DNA of 64,000 nt. It comes from Rhodanobacteraceae bacterium (GTDB lineage Bacteria > Pseudomonadota > Gammaproteobacteria > Xanthomonadales > SZUA-5). Positions within the stretch are counted from its first letter, which is position 1. Each line of letters starts with the position of its first letter. The position numbers were made by a program, and so were the translations under genes. The notes below the pieces were generated by a model that was given only the letters and a program-made list of their open reading frames with translations, was not told the DNA's origin and did no database searches. The stretch spans positions 248,001-312,000 of the forward strand of contig JADJPR010000004.1 in assembly GCA_016713135.1 (NCBI GenBank), in the 5' to 3' direction. Of this stretch, positions 43,716 through 53,108 are shown one piece after another.

Positions 43716-44173
43716 ACCCCGAGCTGCAACTGCGCGACATTCACCTGCCGCCGGAGCCCTCGTGGTGGCCGCCGGCGCCGGGCTGGTGGCTGCTGGCGCT
43801 GATGGCGGCACTGGCGGTCGGGTATGCCGCGCGCTGGGCGCTGCGTCATTGGCGCGCGCGCCAGCGGCGGCGCGCAATGCAGGCCGAATTCGAACAGGTG
43901 CTGCGCCAGGATGATCCGCATGCGCGGCTGGCGGCGCTCTCGGCGCTGCTGCGACGGGCGGCGCGCCTGCGCGATCCCGCCGCGGCGGGCCTGACCGGCG
44001 CTGCCTGGCTCAGCTTCCTTGATCAGTCCGCGCCCGGCGAGGCGCCGTTCACCCGCGGCCCCGGCCATTTGCTGGTCGATGGACTGTATCGCAAGGATCT
44101 CAACGCTGCCGCGGTCAACGCGCTGCTGGAGCCGGCGCGCCGCTGTTACTGGTACCTGGTGGGCCGGCCATGA
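43712..44173 (+). CDS. DUF4381 membrane protein
   Basis: 153 residues: a short N-terminal stretch LQLRDIHLPPEPSWWPPAPGWW, one membrane helix (LLALMAALAVGYAARWAL, about 27-44), then a basic cytoplasmic region and a helical domain (AALSALLRRAARLRDPAAAGLTGAAWLSFLD, GLYRKDLNAAAVNALLEPARRCYWYLVG). The DIHLPxxPSWWPPAPGWW motif is diagnostic for DUF4381. It overlaps both neighbours by 4 bp, inside the Bat operon. Confidence 0.9.
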   Translation: MNPELQLRDIHLPPEPSWWPPAPGWWLLALMAALAVGYAARWALRHWRARQRRRAMQAEFEQVLRQDDPHARLAALSALLRRAARLRDPAAAGLTGAAWLSFLDQSAPGEAPFTRGPGHLLVDGLYRKDLNAAAVNALLEPARRCYWYLVGRP

Positions 44174-45192
44174 TCGAATCCCTGGTCGACTGGCAGCTCG
44201 CCTGGCCCTGGCTGCTACTGGCGTTGCCGCTGCCATGGCTGGCGGCGAGGCTGTTGCCGCCGGCACCGTCGCAGCTGGATGCGGCACTCAAGGTGCCGTT
44301 CGCCGCTGAAGTCGGTGCACTGGCGGGTGGGGCAGGGCGCGATCGGCGCCTGCGCATAGGCCTCGCCACCACGCTGGCCTGGATCCTGTTGTGCGTCGCG
44401 GCTGCGCGCCCGCAGCAACTCGGGGAGCCGCTGCAGCCACCGCACAGCGGTCGCAACTTGCTGCTCGCGGTGGACCTGTCCGGCAGCATGGCGGCCGAGG
44501 ACATGCAGCTCGGCGGGCGGATTGTCGACCGTCTGACTGCGGCCAAGGCAGTGCTCGCGGACTTCCTCGACCGCCGCGAGGGCGATCGCCTGGGCCTGCT
44601 GCTCTTTGGACAGCGCGCCTACGCGGTCACGCCGCTGACGCTCGACCGCAACAGCGTGCGCGAACAACTGCTCGACAGCGTGGTCGGCCTCGCCGGCCAG
44701 GAGACCGCGATCGGCGATGCCATCGCGCTGGCGGTCAAACGCCTCGGCGAGCGCGACCAGGCGGCGCCGGATGCAGGCGAGCGGGTGCTGATCCTGCTGA
44801 CCGACGGCGTCAACACGGCCGGCGTGATCGCACCCGACCGCGCCCTGCAACTGGCGCAGTCGGCCGGCATCCGGGTGCATACCATCGGCTTCGGCGGGAC
44901 CGGCGGCCAGACCTTCATGGGCATGCAGATCCAACGGCCTGCCGAAATCGACGAAGCGACGCTGCGGCGGGTGGCACAGGGCACCGGCGGGCGCTACTTC
45001 CGCGCCCGCGATACCGCCGAGCTGGCCGGGATCTATGCCGAGCTGGACCGCATCGAACCCACGGCCGAGCCCGGCGAGGTGCTGCAGCCGCGCATCGAGC
45101 GCTACGCGTGGCCCTTGGGTGCGGCGTGGTTGCTGGCGTTGTTCGGCGCAATGGCGCGCCTGGCGGGCCGGGAAGTGCGCGCATGGACCTGA
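44170..45192 (+). CDS. batA: BatA-type VWA domain membrane protein
   Basis: 340 residues. Two N-terminal helices (about 11-27 and 62-76), then a von Willebrand A domain with an intact metal-ion adhesion motif DLSGSM in LLAVDLSGSMAAEDM and a downstream TDGVNTAG, then a C-terminal helix (YAWPLGAAWLLALFGAMARLAG). It should expose the VWA domain to the periplasm. Functions proposed for the Bat system are in aerotolerance and envelope stress. It overlaps the next gene by 10 bp. Confidence 0.92.
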   Translation: MIESLVDWQLAWPWLLLALPLPWLAARLLPPAPSQLDAALKVPFAAEVGALAGGAGRDRRLRIGLATTLAWILLCVAAARPQQLGEPLQPPHSGRNLLLAVDLSGSMAAEDMQLGGRIVDRLTAAKAVLADFLDRREGDRLGLLLFGQRAYAVTPLTLDRNSVREQLLDSVVGLAGQETAIGDAIALAVKRLGERDQAAPDAGERVLILLTDGVNTAGVIAPDRALQLAQSAGIRVHTIGFGGTGGQTFMGMQIQRPAEIDEATLRRVAQGTGGRYFRARDTAELAGIYAELDRIEPTAEPGEVLQPRIERYAWPLGAAWLLALFGAMARLAGREVRAWT

Positions 45193-47210
45193 ACCTGGCT
45201 GAATTCCAGTTCCTGCGCCCATGGTGGCTGGCGGCGCTGCCGCTGCTGCTCCTGCTGCTGTGGGTGTGGCGGCACCGGCGCGCCGAGCCGGGTGCCTGGC
45301 AGCGCGCGGTGGATCCGCACCTGTTGCCGCACTTGCTGCAGCGGGTCGAGGTGCGTGGCACGCGCCTGCCATCGGTGCTCGCGATGCTGGTCGGGACCCT
45401 TGCGATCATGGCGCTGGCGGGTCCCTCCTGGCGCGTCCAGCCGCAGCCGCTGTGGCAGCGCGAGGCGCCGCTGGTGATCGCGCTCGACCTGTCGGCGGCG
45501 ATCCGCGCAACCGATCTGAAACCCTCCCGGCTGGCGCAGGCCCGCGCGAAGATCGACCGCCTGCTGGCGCAGCGGAGCGGCGGGCAGGTGGGCCTGCTGG
45601 CCTACGCCGGGCATGCGTTCACCGTGGCGCCGATCACGCGTGACGCGCGCACGGTGCAGGCGCTGCTGGACAGCCTGAGCCCGGACGTCATGCCGGTCGA
45701 AGGCCAGCGGGTGGACCGGGCCATCGCGCACGCGCTGAAGTTGCTGCGTGCCGCCGACGCCACGCGCGGCGAGATCCTGCTGCTCAGCGATCGTAGCGAT
45801 GCGGCCGGCGAGCAGGCTGCCGCGCAGGCCCGCGTGGGCGGGTTCCGCGTGTCGGTCATTGGCGTGGGCACGCTGGCCGGTGCGCCGCTCAGCGGTCGCA
45901 ACGGCTTCATCGTCGGCGCCGACGGCCAGCCGCAGCTGGCGCGGCTGGATCCCGCCAGCCTGGCCGCACTCGCCGCCGCCGGTGGCGGCCGCTATGCGCC
46001 ATTGAGCGCGGACGACAGCGATCTGGCAGGGCTGGGCGTGCTCGACACCGATGGCGCTCCGATGGCGACCGGCGGCGGCGAGGGGGAAGACAGTGATGCC
46101 GCGTCCGCAGGCAACCAGCGCAGCGACGACGGCTACTGGCTGTTGCTGGTCCTGCTCCCGCTGGTCCTGGCCGGATTCCGGCGCGGCTGGCTCGCGCTGC
46201 TCCCGCTGACCCTGGTGCTCGCACTGAGCTGCGAACCGCGCGCTGCGTATGCCGACGCCAACACCAACACCAACACCAACACCAACACCAGCTCCTTCTG
46301 GGATTCCCTGTGGCGGCGCGCCGACCAGCGCGCGCACGCGGCGCTGCAAGCTGGCGACGCCGCATCCGCCCGCGCCTTGGCGCCGGATGCGGGTCTGCGG
46401 GCGGCGGCTGCGTACCGCGAGAAGGACTATGTCGCCGCCGCCGATTCCTGGTCCGGCATCGACAGCGCCGATGCGCACTACAACCGCGGCAACGCCCTGG
46501 CCCAGGCGGGCAAACTGAACGAGGCGCTGGACGCCTACGCCGCCGCGCTCGCGCAGTCGCCGGGCATGGAAGACGCGATCGCCAACCGCAAGGCTGTCGA
46601 AGACCTGCTGAAACAGCAGCAGTCCCAGCCGCAGAAGTCCGGCCAGCAGGATGGACAGAAGCAGCAAGGCGAGCAGCAGCAAGGCGAGCAGCAGCAAGGC
46701 GAGCAGCAGCAAGGCGAGCAGCAGCAAGGCGAGCAGCAGCAAGGCGAGCAGCAGCAAGGCGAGCAGCAGCAGGGCGAACAGAAGCAAGGCGAACGGCAGC
46801 AGGGCGAACAGCAGCAAGGCGAACAGCAACAAGGCGAGCAGCAGCAGGGCGAACAGCAGCAGGGCGAGCAGCAGCAAGGCGAGCAGCAGCAGGGCGAGCA
46901 GCAGCAGGGCGAGCAGCAGCAGGGCGAGCAGCAGCAAGGTGCGATGCAGTCTGATGACGCCGACCGCCAGGCCGCCGAAGAGGCCGCCCGGCGCGAGATG
47001 CAGCAGGCACTGGAAGCGCGCGAGGGCGAGGAAGCGACCGCTGAGGCGGCGCAGGCGGTCGAGCTGACGCCAGAGCAGCGCGCCGAGATGGAAAAGCGCC
47101 AGGCCCATGAGCAACTGCTGCGGCGGGTGCCGGACGATCCAGGTGCGCTGCTGCGGCGCAAGTTCGAACTGGAGTACCAGCGCAGGATCAGGGAAGGAGA
47201 GGATCGATGA
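45183..47210 (+). CDS. batB: Fused BatB-BatC protein: VWA domain, TPR and long Gln/Gly/Glu repeat
   Basis: 675 residues. Residues 1-340: two N-terminal helices, a VWA domain (VIALDLSAAI), and helices around 318-355. The metal motif is degenerate: DLSAA instead of DxSxS. Then a lipobox-like LALSC segment, an Asn-Thr repeat (five ACCAAC units, 46260-46289), TPR helices (AHYNRGNALAQAGKLNEALDAYAAAL), 18 tandem copies of a 15-bp unit encoding EQQQG (46671-46940), and an acidic helical C-terminus. Separate batB and batC genes are the usual state, so this is a fusion. The DNA repeats keep the frame, so copy number could vary without loss of function. Confidence 0.88.
   Translation: MDLNLAEFQFLRPWWLAALPLLLLLLWVWRHRRAEPGAWQRAVDPHLLPHLLQRVEVRGTRLPSVLAMLVGTLAIMALAGPSWRVQPQPLWQREAPLVIALDLSAAIRATDLKPSRLAQARAKIDRLLAQRSGGQVGLLAYAGHAFTVAPITRDARTVQALLDSLSPDVMPVEGQRVDRAIAHALKLLRAADATRGEILLLSDRSDAAGEQAAAQARVGGFRVSVIGVGTLAGAPLSGRNGFIVGADGQPQLARLDPASLAALAAAGGGRYAPLSADDSDLAGLGVLDTDGAPMATGGGEGEDSDAASAGNQRSDDGYWLLLVLLPLVLAGFRRGWLALLPLTLVLALSCEPRAAYADANTNTNTNTNTSSFWDSLWRRADQRAHAALQAGDAASARALAPDAGLRAAAAYREKDYVAAADSWSGIDSADAHYNRGNALAQAGKLNEALDAYAAALAQSPGMEDAIANRKAVEDLLKQQQSQPQKSGQQDGQKQQGEQQQGEQQQGEQQQGEQQQGEQQQGEQQQGEQQQGEQKQGERQQGEQQQGEQQQGEQQQGEQQQGEQQQGEQQQGEQQQGEQQQGEQQQGAMQSDDADRQAAEEAARREMQQALEAREGEEATAEAAQAVELTPEQRAEMEKRQAHEQLLRRVPDDPGALLRRKFELEYQRRIREGEDR
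46671..46940 (+). repeat. 18 tandem 15-bp units encoding EQQQG in the BatB/C gene
   Basis: 270 bp made of GAGCAGCAGCAAGGC-type units. Most differ only at third positions (CAA/CAG, GAA/GAG); two units read EQKQG and ERQQG. The antisense frame reads as a Leu-rich repeat and is not a gene. Confidence 0.93.
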
Positions 47211-49024
47211 GCGCTTCCGTGGCCCCGGGCCCTTGCGCCAAGTCTGGTTTCGAAGTAGCCCGGAGTACGCGCCTGGCGCGTCCTCCGGGTACTTGCGGCA
47301 AGCACCCGGAGAACCGCTGCGCGGTACTCCGGGCTACGCAAGGTCGATCCGGCATTGGCCTGTTTGCGGGTCCGTTTCGGGGCGCGCAATCCGCCTGGCT
47401 GGCGTGTTTTTTCTGGCTCCTGCTGGCCGCCACGCAGGCCCACGCCGCAGCGCGTGCCAAGGTGCAGCCGGAGCGCATCAGCCTGGGCAACACCGCGACA
47501 CTGACCATCGAAACCGATGAGATCAATGTGCAGCCGGACCTGAGTGCGCTGGAAAAGGACTTCGCCATCGGCGGGCAGTCGAGCAGCATGCAGACCAGCT
47601 TCGTCAACGGGCAGCGCAGCACCCGCACGACCTACATGGTCGAAATCGAACCCAAGGCGGAGGGCGTGCTGACTGTGCCTGCGATCCGCATCGGCAGTGC
47701 GCAGACCGAGCCGCTGGTGTTGACGGTGACGCCCGTGCAGCAGGGCTCTGCGGCCGGCGGCGATCCGCTCTTCATGGAAACCGAGCTGTCGACCACCACG
47801 CCCTATGTGCAGCAGGCGGTGACCTACACCGTGCGCTTGTTCTTTGCCATGCAACTCGCCAGTGGAGACATCAACGCCAGCGCGCCACCGAATGCCAGCC
47901 TGCAGCAGCTGGGTGAAGACAAGCAGTGGCAGCAGGAAATCAATGGCCGGCGCTACGGTGTGTTCGAGCGGCGTTACCTGCTGATCCCGGAACAGAGCGG
48001 GCCGATGGAGCTGCCGGCTGCACGGTTCCGCGGCGCCGCCCAAGTGGGGGGCGGTGGCGGCTTCTTCGGCCGCACACAGAACGTCAGCGCCGCCGGCAAG
48101 GTGTACTCCCTGGACGTGCGCCCGCAGCCGGCGACTGCACCGCAGCGCTGGCTCGCCGCGCGCAGCGTGGCCCTGGTGCGCGGCGATCTGCCCGCGTCCG
48201 CGCGTGCGGGCGAGCCGGTGCTGGTGGAGCTGACCCTGACTGCGGACGGCGTGCTGGCGAGTCAGCTCTCAGACCTCGAATGGCCGCCGATGGCGAATGC
48301 CCAGGTGTTTCCGGAGCCAGCGCAGAAGCAGGACAGCATCGTCGACGGCCAGCCGGTGGCCACGCTGAAGCGCCGCTGCGCCATCGTGCCCTCGCGCGAA
48401 GGCAGCCTGGAACTGCCCGAAGTCCGGGTCGGCTACTGGAACGTCGCCAGCGATCGCGCAGACGCTGCGGTCATTCCAGCCAGCGAACTGGACGTCGCAC
48501 CGGGCGCCACGCTGATGGCGCCAGTGCCGGTTGCACCGTCATTGCCGGTGTCTGCGCCCGTCCCGCTTGCGCCGACTGCTGCGCCGGGCGCCAATGCGCG
48601 GCCCTGGCAGTGGGCGACCGCAATCCTGTCGTTGGCCCTCACCCTTGCGCTGGTGTGGGGCTGGCGGCGTGGCCAGCGCAGGCCGGCCGCAGGGATGCCC
48701 CGAGCGAAGTCAGCGCAGGTCGACCCGGCCGCTCTGCGCAGTGCGCTGGCCAAGGGCGATCTGTGCGACATCGGCGATGCCCTGCGCCAGTCCTGCGATC
48801 CCCCGGCGCTGAACCTCGGCGAGGTGCGGGCACGCCTCGACGACCCGGAGCAACGCGCCGCGCTCGATGCGCTGCAGCGATTGCGTTGGTCCGGGGCCAG
48901 CACCGAGGCCCACGCGGATGTCCGCGGCAGGCTGCGTGCGGCGTTCAAGAGCGGCCCGAAATTGCGCAAGGGATCCGAGCGCGGCGAGCGCAGCGTGTTG
49001 CCGCCGCTGTATCCGGTGCGTTGA
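47207..49024 (+). CDS. batD: BatD-like protein with repeat-derived N-terminal extension
   Basis: 605 residues from ATG 47207, which overlaps the BatB/C stop. The BatD features start late: a signal peptide at about 62-82 (AWLACFFWLLLAATQAHA), then Ig-like strands (VQPERISLGNTATLTIETD, YMVEIEPKAEGVLTVPAI, ETELSTTTPYVQQAVTYTVRLFF, FERRYLLIPEQSGPMELPAARF), and a membrane helix near 470-490 (WQWATAILSLALTLALVWGW) with a cytoplasmic tail. The first 60 residues are encoded largely by a REP-like element (47255-47337), and no in-frame ATG, GTG or TTG lies between it and the signal peptide. Either the long N-terminus is made and processed or another start is used. Confidence 0.85.
   Translation: MSASVAPGPCAKSGFEVARSTRLARPPGTCGKHPENRCAVLRATQGRSGIGLFAGPFRGAQSAWLACFFWLLLAATQAHAAARAKVQPERISLGNTATLTIETDEINVQPDLSALEKDFAIGGQSSSMQTSFVNGQRSTRTTYMVEIEPKAEGVLTVPAIRIGSAQTEPLVLTVTPVQQGSAAGGDPLFMETELSTTTPYVQQAVTYTVRLFFAMQLASGDINASAPPNASLQQLGEDKQWQQEINGRRYGVFERRYLLIPEQSGPMELPAARFRGAAQVGGGGGFFGRTQNVSAAGKVYSLDVRPQPATAPQRWLAARSVALVRGDLPASARAGEPVLVELTLTADGVLASQLSDLEWPPMANAQVFPEPAQKQDSIVDGQPVATLKRRCAIVPSREGSLELPEVRVGYWNVASDRADAAVIPASELDVAPGATLMAPVPVAPSLPVSAPVPLAPTAAPGANARPWQWATAILSLALTLALVWGWRRGQRRPAAGMPRAKSAQVDPAALRSALAKGDLCDIGDALRQSCDPPALNLGEVRARLDDPEQRAALDALQRLRWSGASTEAHADVRGRLRAAFKSGPKLRKGSERGERSVLPPLYPVR
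47255..47337. repeat. REP-like element within the 5' end of batD
   Basis: Outer perfect 14-bp inverted repeat GTAGCCCGGAGTAC (47255-47268) and GTACTCCGGGCTAC (47324-47337). Inner near-perfect hairpin CCGGGTACTTGC...GCAAGCACCCGG. Same family as 39675-39766. It reads through in the batD frame. Confidence 0.85.
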
Positions 49025-49292
49025 GCCGCGTGGAGCGAGGGCACAAGGGCGTGTCGGGAGGGCACGAGGGCACGAGGGCACGGCAAGACATCGCGCGAGT
49101 GCGCACCTCGTGCTCCGGTTGGGAAATGCAAAAACCATCAGCTGCTTGCACCTGGCTTGCGGATGTCGAGCCTTTTCGTGCCCTCGTGCCCTCGTGCCCT
49201 CGTGCCCTCGTGCCCCGCCTCTGACCCGCATCAATACCGCAGCGCAACAAAGCGGCGACACTGCGCGTATTAGTCTTGAAGGACGCAATGGC
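49025..49292. repeat. Inverted repeat with GAGGGCAC octamer arms between batD and fixH
   Basis: Left arm 49033-49083 (GAGGGCAC units, partly degenerate), right arm 49168-49208 (GTGCCCTC x4 or more). The 80-bp centre shows nothing. A possible ribosome site GAAGGA is present 8 bp before the fixH ATG. Confidence 0.85.
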
Positions 49293-49799
49293 ATGGGCGT
49301 GGCTGCGGTGGCGATCGATTCGGATGCGGAGAAGAAGGGCGGGTTGCCCTGGCACTGGCTGATCTTCCTGCCGGTGCTGGCGTCGGTGGTGGCTGGGCTG
49401 ACCACGCTGGCGATTGCCATCAAGTACGGCGACAAGCCGCTGCCGGAGACGGTCACACGCACCGGGCCGGTGCAGTTCGGCGAGCACATCGGAGTGACCC
49501 AGGCGCGCGAGCGCGGGATACAGGGTCAGGCGGTGATCGATCCGGTTGCGCATGGCGTGGTCCTCACGCTGGCCGGCAAGGATCTGCCGCAGACCCTGAT
49601 CTTGCGCCTGTGGCATCCGACCGAAACCTCGCGCGACCTCATGCTGCCGCTGACGCGCGGTGACGACGGCAGCTATCGCGGCGCATGGCCGGAGGGCGCC
49701 GCCGGGTTGACGCCGCTACTGACTGCACCGGAACAGGGTTGGGAGCTGCCCGGCAGCGCCGCGTCCGCCGATGGCCTGGCGCTGACTTTCCAGCCCTGA
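49293..49799 (+). CDS. fixH: FixH (CcoH) family protein, cbb3 oxidase assembly
   Basis: 168 residues from ATG 49293. One membrane helix (WHWLIFLPVLASVVAGLTTLAIAI, about 20-43) is followed by a periplasmic domain starting IKYGDKPLP, and strands ending GLTPLLTAPEQGWELPGS. The GLPWHWL...YGDKPLP pattern is typical of FixH. FixH works with FixI and FixS in copper delivery to cytochrome cbb3 oxidase. The ccoNOQP structural genes are not in this window. Confidence 0.85.
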   Translation: MGVAAVAIDSDAEKKGGLPWHWLIFLPVLASVVAGLTTLAIAIKYGDKPLPETVTRTGPVQFGEHIGVTQARERGIQGQAVIDPVAHGVVLTLAGKDLPQTLILRLWHPTETSRDLMLPLTRGDDGSYRGAWPEGAAGLTPLLTAPEQGWELPGSAASADGLALTFQP

Positions 49800-49803
49800 T
49801 CCA

Positions 49804-52228
49804 ATGGCTGGCTGTTTCCACTGCCGCGAGCCATTGCCGCCCACCGGCGTGCTGACGGTGACCGTCGCCGGCGCGCCAGCAGCAGGTCTGTTGCGCCGGC
49901 TGTCGCGCGGCGGTGGAGTGGATCCACGGCCAGGGTCTCGGCGACTTCTACCGTCTGCGCTGCGATGACCTCGGCCCGGGGCGCGCCAGCGCCGCCGACT
50001 ACAGCGTGTTCGATCGCCCGGCGGTGCTGCGCTACTACGCCGGCGACCCGGTCGACGGGATCTGCGAGATCACCCTGGCGCTGGACGGGCTGCGCTGCGC
50101 CGCCTGCACCTGGCTGATCGAGCGCGCGCTGGGCGCTGAAGCAGGCGTACTCAGGGTCAAGGTGCAGGCGCTGACCCAGCGCGTGAGCCTGCGCTGGCGC
50201 GTCGCCGAGGTGGCCTTGTCGACCCTCGCCGGACGCCTTGCGGCGCTCGGCTACACCCCGCACCTGGCAGACCCCACCCTGGTGCTCGACCGGATCAAGC
50301 GCGAGCGCCGCGACGCACTCAAGCGCATGGTGGTGGCCGGCGTCGGCATGATGCAGGCGATGATGTACGGCGTGGCGCTGTACGCCGGCGCCTTCGAGGG
50401 CATGGACCCGACGGTGCGCGACTTCTTCCGCTGGGTGAGCATGGCGGTGGCCGCGCCGGTGGTGTTCTACGCCGGACAGTCCTTCTTTGTCGGCGCCTGG
50501 CGCGAGTGGCAGGCGCGCAGGCTGGGCATGGATACGCCGGTCGCGCTGGCGCTGGCGCTGGCCTTCGTCGCCAGCATCTACGAGTCGATGCGCGGCGGCG
50601 CCGAGGTCTATTTCGACTCGCTGACCATGTTCGTGTTCTTCCTGCTGCTCGGGCGTTTCGCCGAGCAGAACGTGCGCCATCGCGCGCAGGTCAGCCTCGG
50701 CGTGCTGTCGAGCGGGCTGCCGCCGCTGGCGCGCCGGATCGAAGACGGTCGCGAGGTCGAGGTGGCCACGCTGGAGCTCGCGCCGGGCGACACCGTGCGG
50801 GTGGCCGCGGGCAGCACGGTGCCGGTCGACGGCACGCTGCTGGAGGCCGCGGGCGAAGTCGACGAGGCGATCCTCTCGGGGGAATCGCGCCCGCTGCCGA
50901 AGCAGGTGGGCGACAGTGTGCTCGCCGGCAGCGTTGCGGTGTCGCGGCCGCTGACCCTGCGCGTCGAGCGCACCGGCGCGGCCACGCTGCTGTCCTCGCT
51001 GGCGCGCATGGCGGATGGCGCGCAGGCGGAAAAGCCGGCCAGCCTGGCGATGGCCGAGCGCGTCGCGCGGGTGTTCGTCGCGCGCGTGCTGGTGCTGAGC
51101 GTGCTCGTCGGACTTTTCTGGACCTGGTATGCGCCGGAGCGCGCCTTCGCGGTGGCGTTGTCGGTGCTGGTGGTGTCCTGCCCCTGCGCGTTGTCGTTGG
51201 CGCTGCCCACCGCGCTGGCGGCGGCGAGCCAGGGCCTCGCGCGCCTGGGCGTCATGGTGGTGCGCCCGGCAGCGCTGGAGACCCTGGCGCAGGTGCGCCA
51301 GGTGGTATTCGACAAGACCGGCACGCTGACCGACGGGCGCATCCGCGTCGCGGCAGTCGCGCTGGCGCCGGGCGTCTCGCGCGAGCACGCGCTGGCGCTC
51401 GCCGCGGCGCTCGAGCGCGAGGCCACCCACCCGATCGCGCGTGCCTTCGCCGGCGCTGGGTCCATGGAAGCCGCGATCAACAGTCGGCGCCAGGTCGCCG
51501 GCGAGGGCGTCGAGGCGCGCATCGACGGCCGGCTGCATCGCCTGGGCCGGCCGGCGTTCGCGCTGCCGGGGCGCGCGGCGACACTCGCGGGCGATGTCCT
51601 GCTGGCGGTCGAGGGCCAGGAGATTGCCGCCTTTGCGCTGGAAGACCAGTTGCGCGGCGATGCTGCGGCCGCGGTGGCCAGCTTGCAGGGCGCGGGCATC
51701 AGCACCGCGCTGCTGAGTGGCGACAGCGCCCCGCGGGTGGCAGCGCTGGCGGCGCGCGTCGGCATCGCTGCCTGGCAGGCGGAACAGTCGCCGCAGGCCA
51801 AGATCGATGCGCTGGAAGTCCTGCAGCGACAAGGTCCGGCATTGATGGTCGGCGACGGCGTCAACGACGCGCCGGTGCTCGGCCGCGCTGCGGTGTCCGC
51901 GGCGATGGGGCAGGGCGCGGACCTGGCCAAGGCGCACGCGGACCTGATTCTGCTCGGTTCGCGTCTGCGCGTGCTGCCCGACGCTCTGGTCCTGGCGCGG
52001 CGCACGATGGCGACGATCCGCCAGAACATCCACTGGTCCTACGCCTACAATGCACTGGCGATTCCCGCCGCCGCCTGCGGCCTGGTGCCGCCCTGGCTGG
52101 CGGCGATCGGCATGTCGGCCAGTTCCATCGTCGTGGTGTGGAATTCGATGCGCCTGCTGCGACTGCCGCGGGCGACCGTCGCTCCGACGAACGGCATTGC
52201 GGCGGTAGCCCTCACGGAGTCCCGATGA
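49804..52228 (+). CDS. fixI: FixI/CcoI copper-type P1B ATPase, N-terminal frameshift
   Basis: About 808 residues. From ATG 49804: MAGCFHCREPLP, then, after a one-base excess in CCAGCAGCAGG (about 49876-49886), the expected QQVCCAGCRAAVEWIHGQGLGDFY, the Cys-rich N-terminus of FixI. A metal-binding domain with LRCAACTW follows, then eight membrane segments, the channel motif SCPCALSLALP, phosphorylation site DKTGTLTDG, HP motif in EATHPIAR, and GDGVNDAPVL. It exports copper across the inner membrane for cbb3 oxidase maturation. The annotated long frame starting at 49913 lacks the first 37 residues. The stop overlaps fixS (ATGA). Confidence 0.92.
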
Positions 52229-52395
52229 ACATCCTGTTGGTGCTGATCCCGCTTTCGCTGCTGCTGGTCGGCGCTGCGCTGTACGCCTTCTTCTGGGCGG
52301 TCGACAACGATCAGTTCGAGGATATGGAAACCCCGGCGCTGGACATCCTCGCCGACGACGACCAGCCGGTGGCGCCGCGCGGCCGTGAGCGGTGA
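52225..52395 (+). CDS. fixS: FixS (CcoS) small cbb3 oxidase maturation protein
   Basis: 56 residues: one membrane helix (ILLVLIPLSLLLVGAALYAFFWAV) and the conserved WAVDNDQFEDMETPALDILADDD segment, which matches the FixS WAVxxxQFDDLExPAxxIL pattern. Required in other bacteria for insertion of cofactors into cbb3 oxidase. It overlaps fixI by 4 bp and the next gene by 11 bp. Confidence 0.93.
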   Translation: MNILLVLIPLSLLLVGAALYAFFWAVDNDQFEDMETPALDILADDDQPVAPRGRER

Positions 52396-53098
52396 GCTGA
52401 CCCTGTTCGCCGCGCTGCTGCTCGGACTGGCCGGCAGCGGCCATTGCCTGGTGATGTGCGGCGGCATCGCCACCGCCTTTGGTGTCTCGGGCGGCGGTCG
52501 TGCGCCTGGCGTGCCGCTGGCCGCCAGTCTCGGACGCATCGGCGGGTATGCCGCGCTCGGCGCGCTGTTCGGCAGCGTGGGGCTGGGTTTCGGCGACTGG
52601 CTGCAGCAACCCGCGGGCCTGTGGACCCTGCGCGCGCTGGCCGCACTGGCGCTGGTGTTGATGGGGCTGCAACTCGGCGGCTACGCGCGGATCCTCGACC
52701 GCGTGGCCACCATCGGCGCGCCGCTGTGGCGCCGCCTGCAGCCACTCAGCCGGCGCCTGCTGCCGGTCGACTCCATGCCAAAGGCGCTGGCCTTCGGCGC
52801 ACTGTGGGGTCTGCTGCCCTGCGGCCTGGTCTACGGCATGCTGGCCTTGAGCCTGGGCTTCGCCAGCCCGATTCAGGGCGCGCTGTTCATGGGCGCCTTC
52901 GGCCTCGGCACATTGCCGGCATTGCTCGGATTGGGGCTGGCGGCCGGTCATGGCGTGAAGTCGGGGCTCGGCGCGAATGCGAAGCGGATCGTCGGTGCGC
53001 TGCTGGTCGGCTTCGGCGTGTTCTTTTTCATCGCACCGTGGGTATTGCCGGAATCCGGCCCGCTGGCGGCGCTGCGACCGCTGCTCGATTGCCACTGA
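52385..53098 (+). CDS. Sulfite exporter TauE/SafE (UreH-like) family membrane protein
   Basis: 237 residues from a GTG at 52385, six hydrophobic segments. Two conserved motifs: GSGHCLVMCGGIATAF near the N-terminus and WGLLPCGLVYGML in the second half, as in UreH/DsbD-like membrane proteins. The gene commonly follows fixS (ccoS) in gammaproteobacteria, and a role in metal handling or thiol transfer for oxidase assembly is suspected from that position only. The cysteines in HCLVMCGG and LPCG are possible metal or redox sites. Confidence 0.85.
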   Translation: MSGELTLFAALLLGLAGSGHCLVMCGGIATAFGVSGGGRAPGVPLAASLGRIGGYAALGALFGSVGLGFGDWLQQPAGLWTLRALAALALVLMGLQLGGYARILDRVATIGAPLWRRLQPLSRRLLPVDSMPKALAFGALWGLLPCGLVYGMLALSLGFASPIQGALFMGAFGLGTLPALLGLGLAAGHGVKSGLGANAKRIVGALLVGFGVFFFIAPWVLPESGPLAALRPLLDCH

Positions 53099-53108
53099 GG
53101 GACTGCCG

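Noticed and set aside
45102..47114. Minus-strand frame with long LALLL repeats, looking like a membrane protein
   Set aside because: It is the exact antisense of the EQQQG-encoding repeat and the BatB/C gene.
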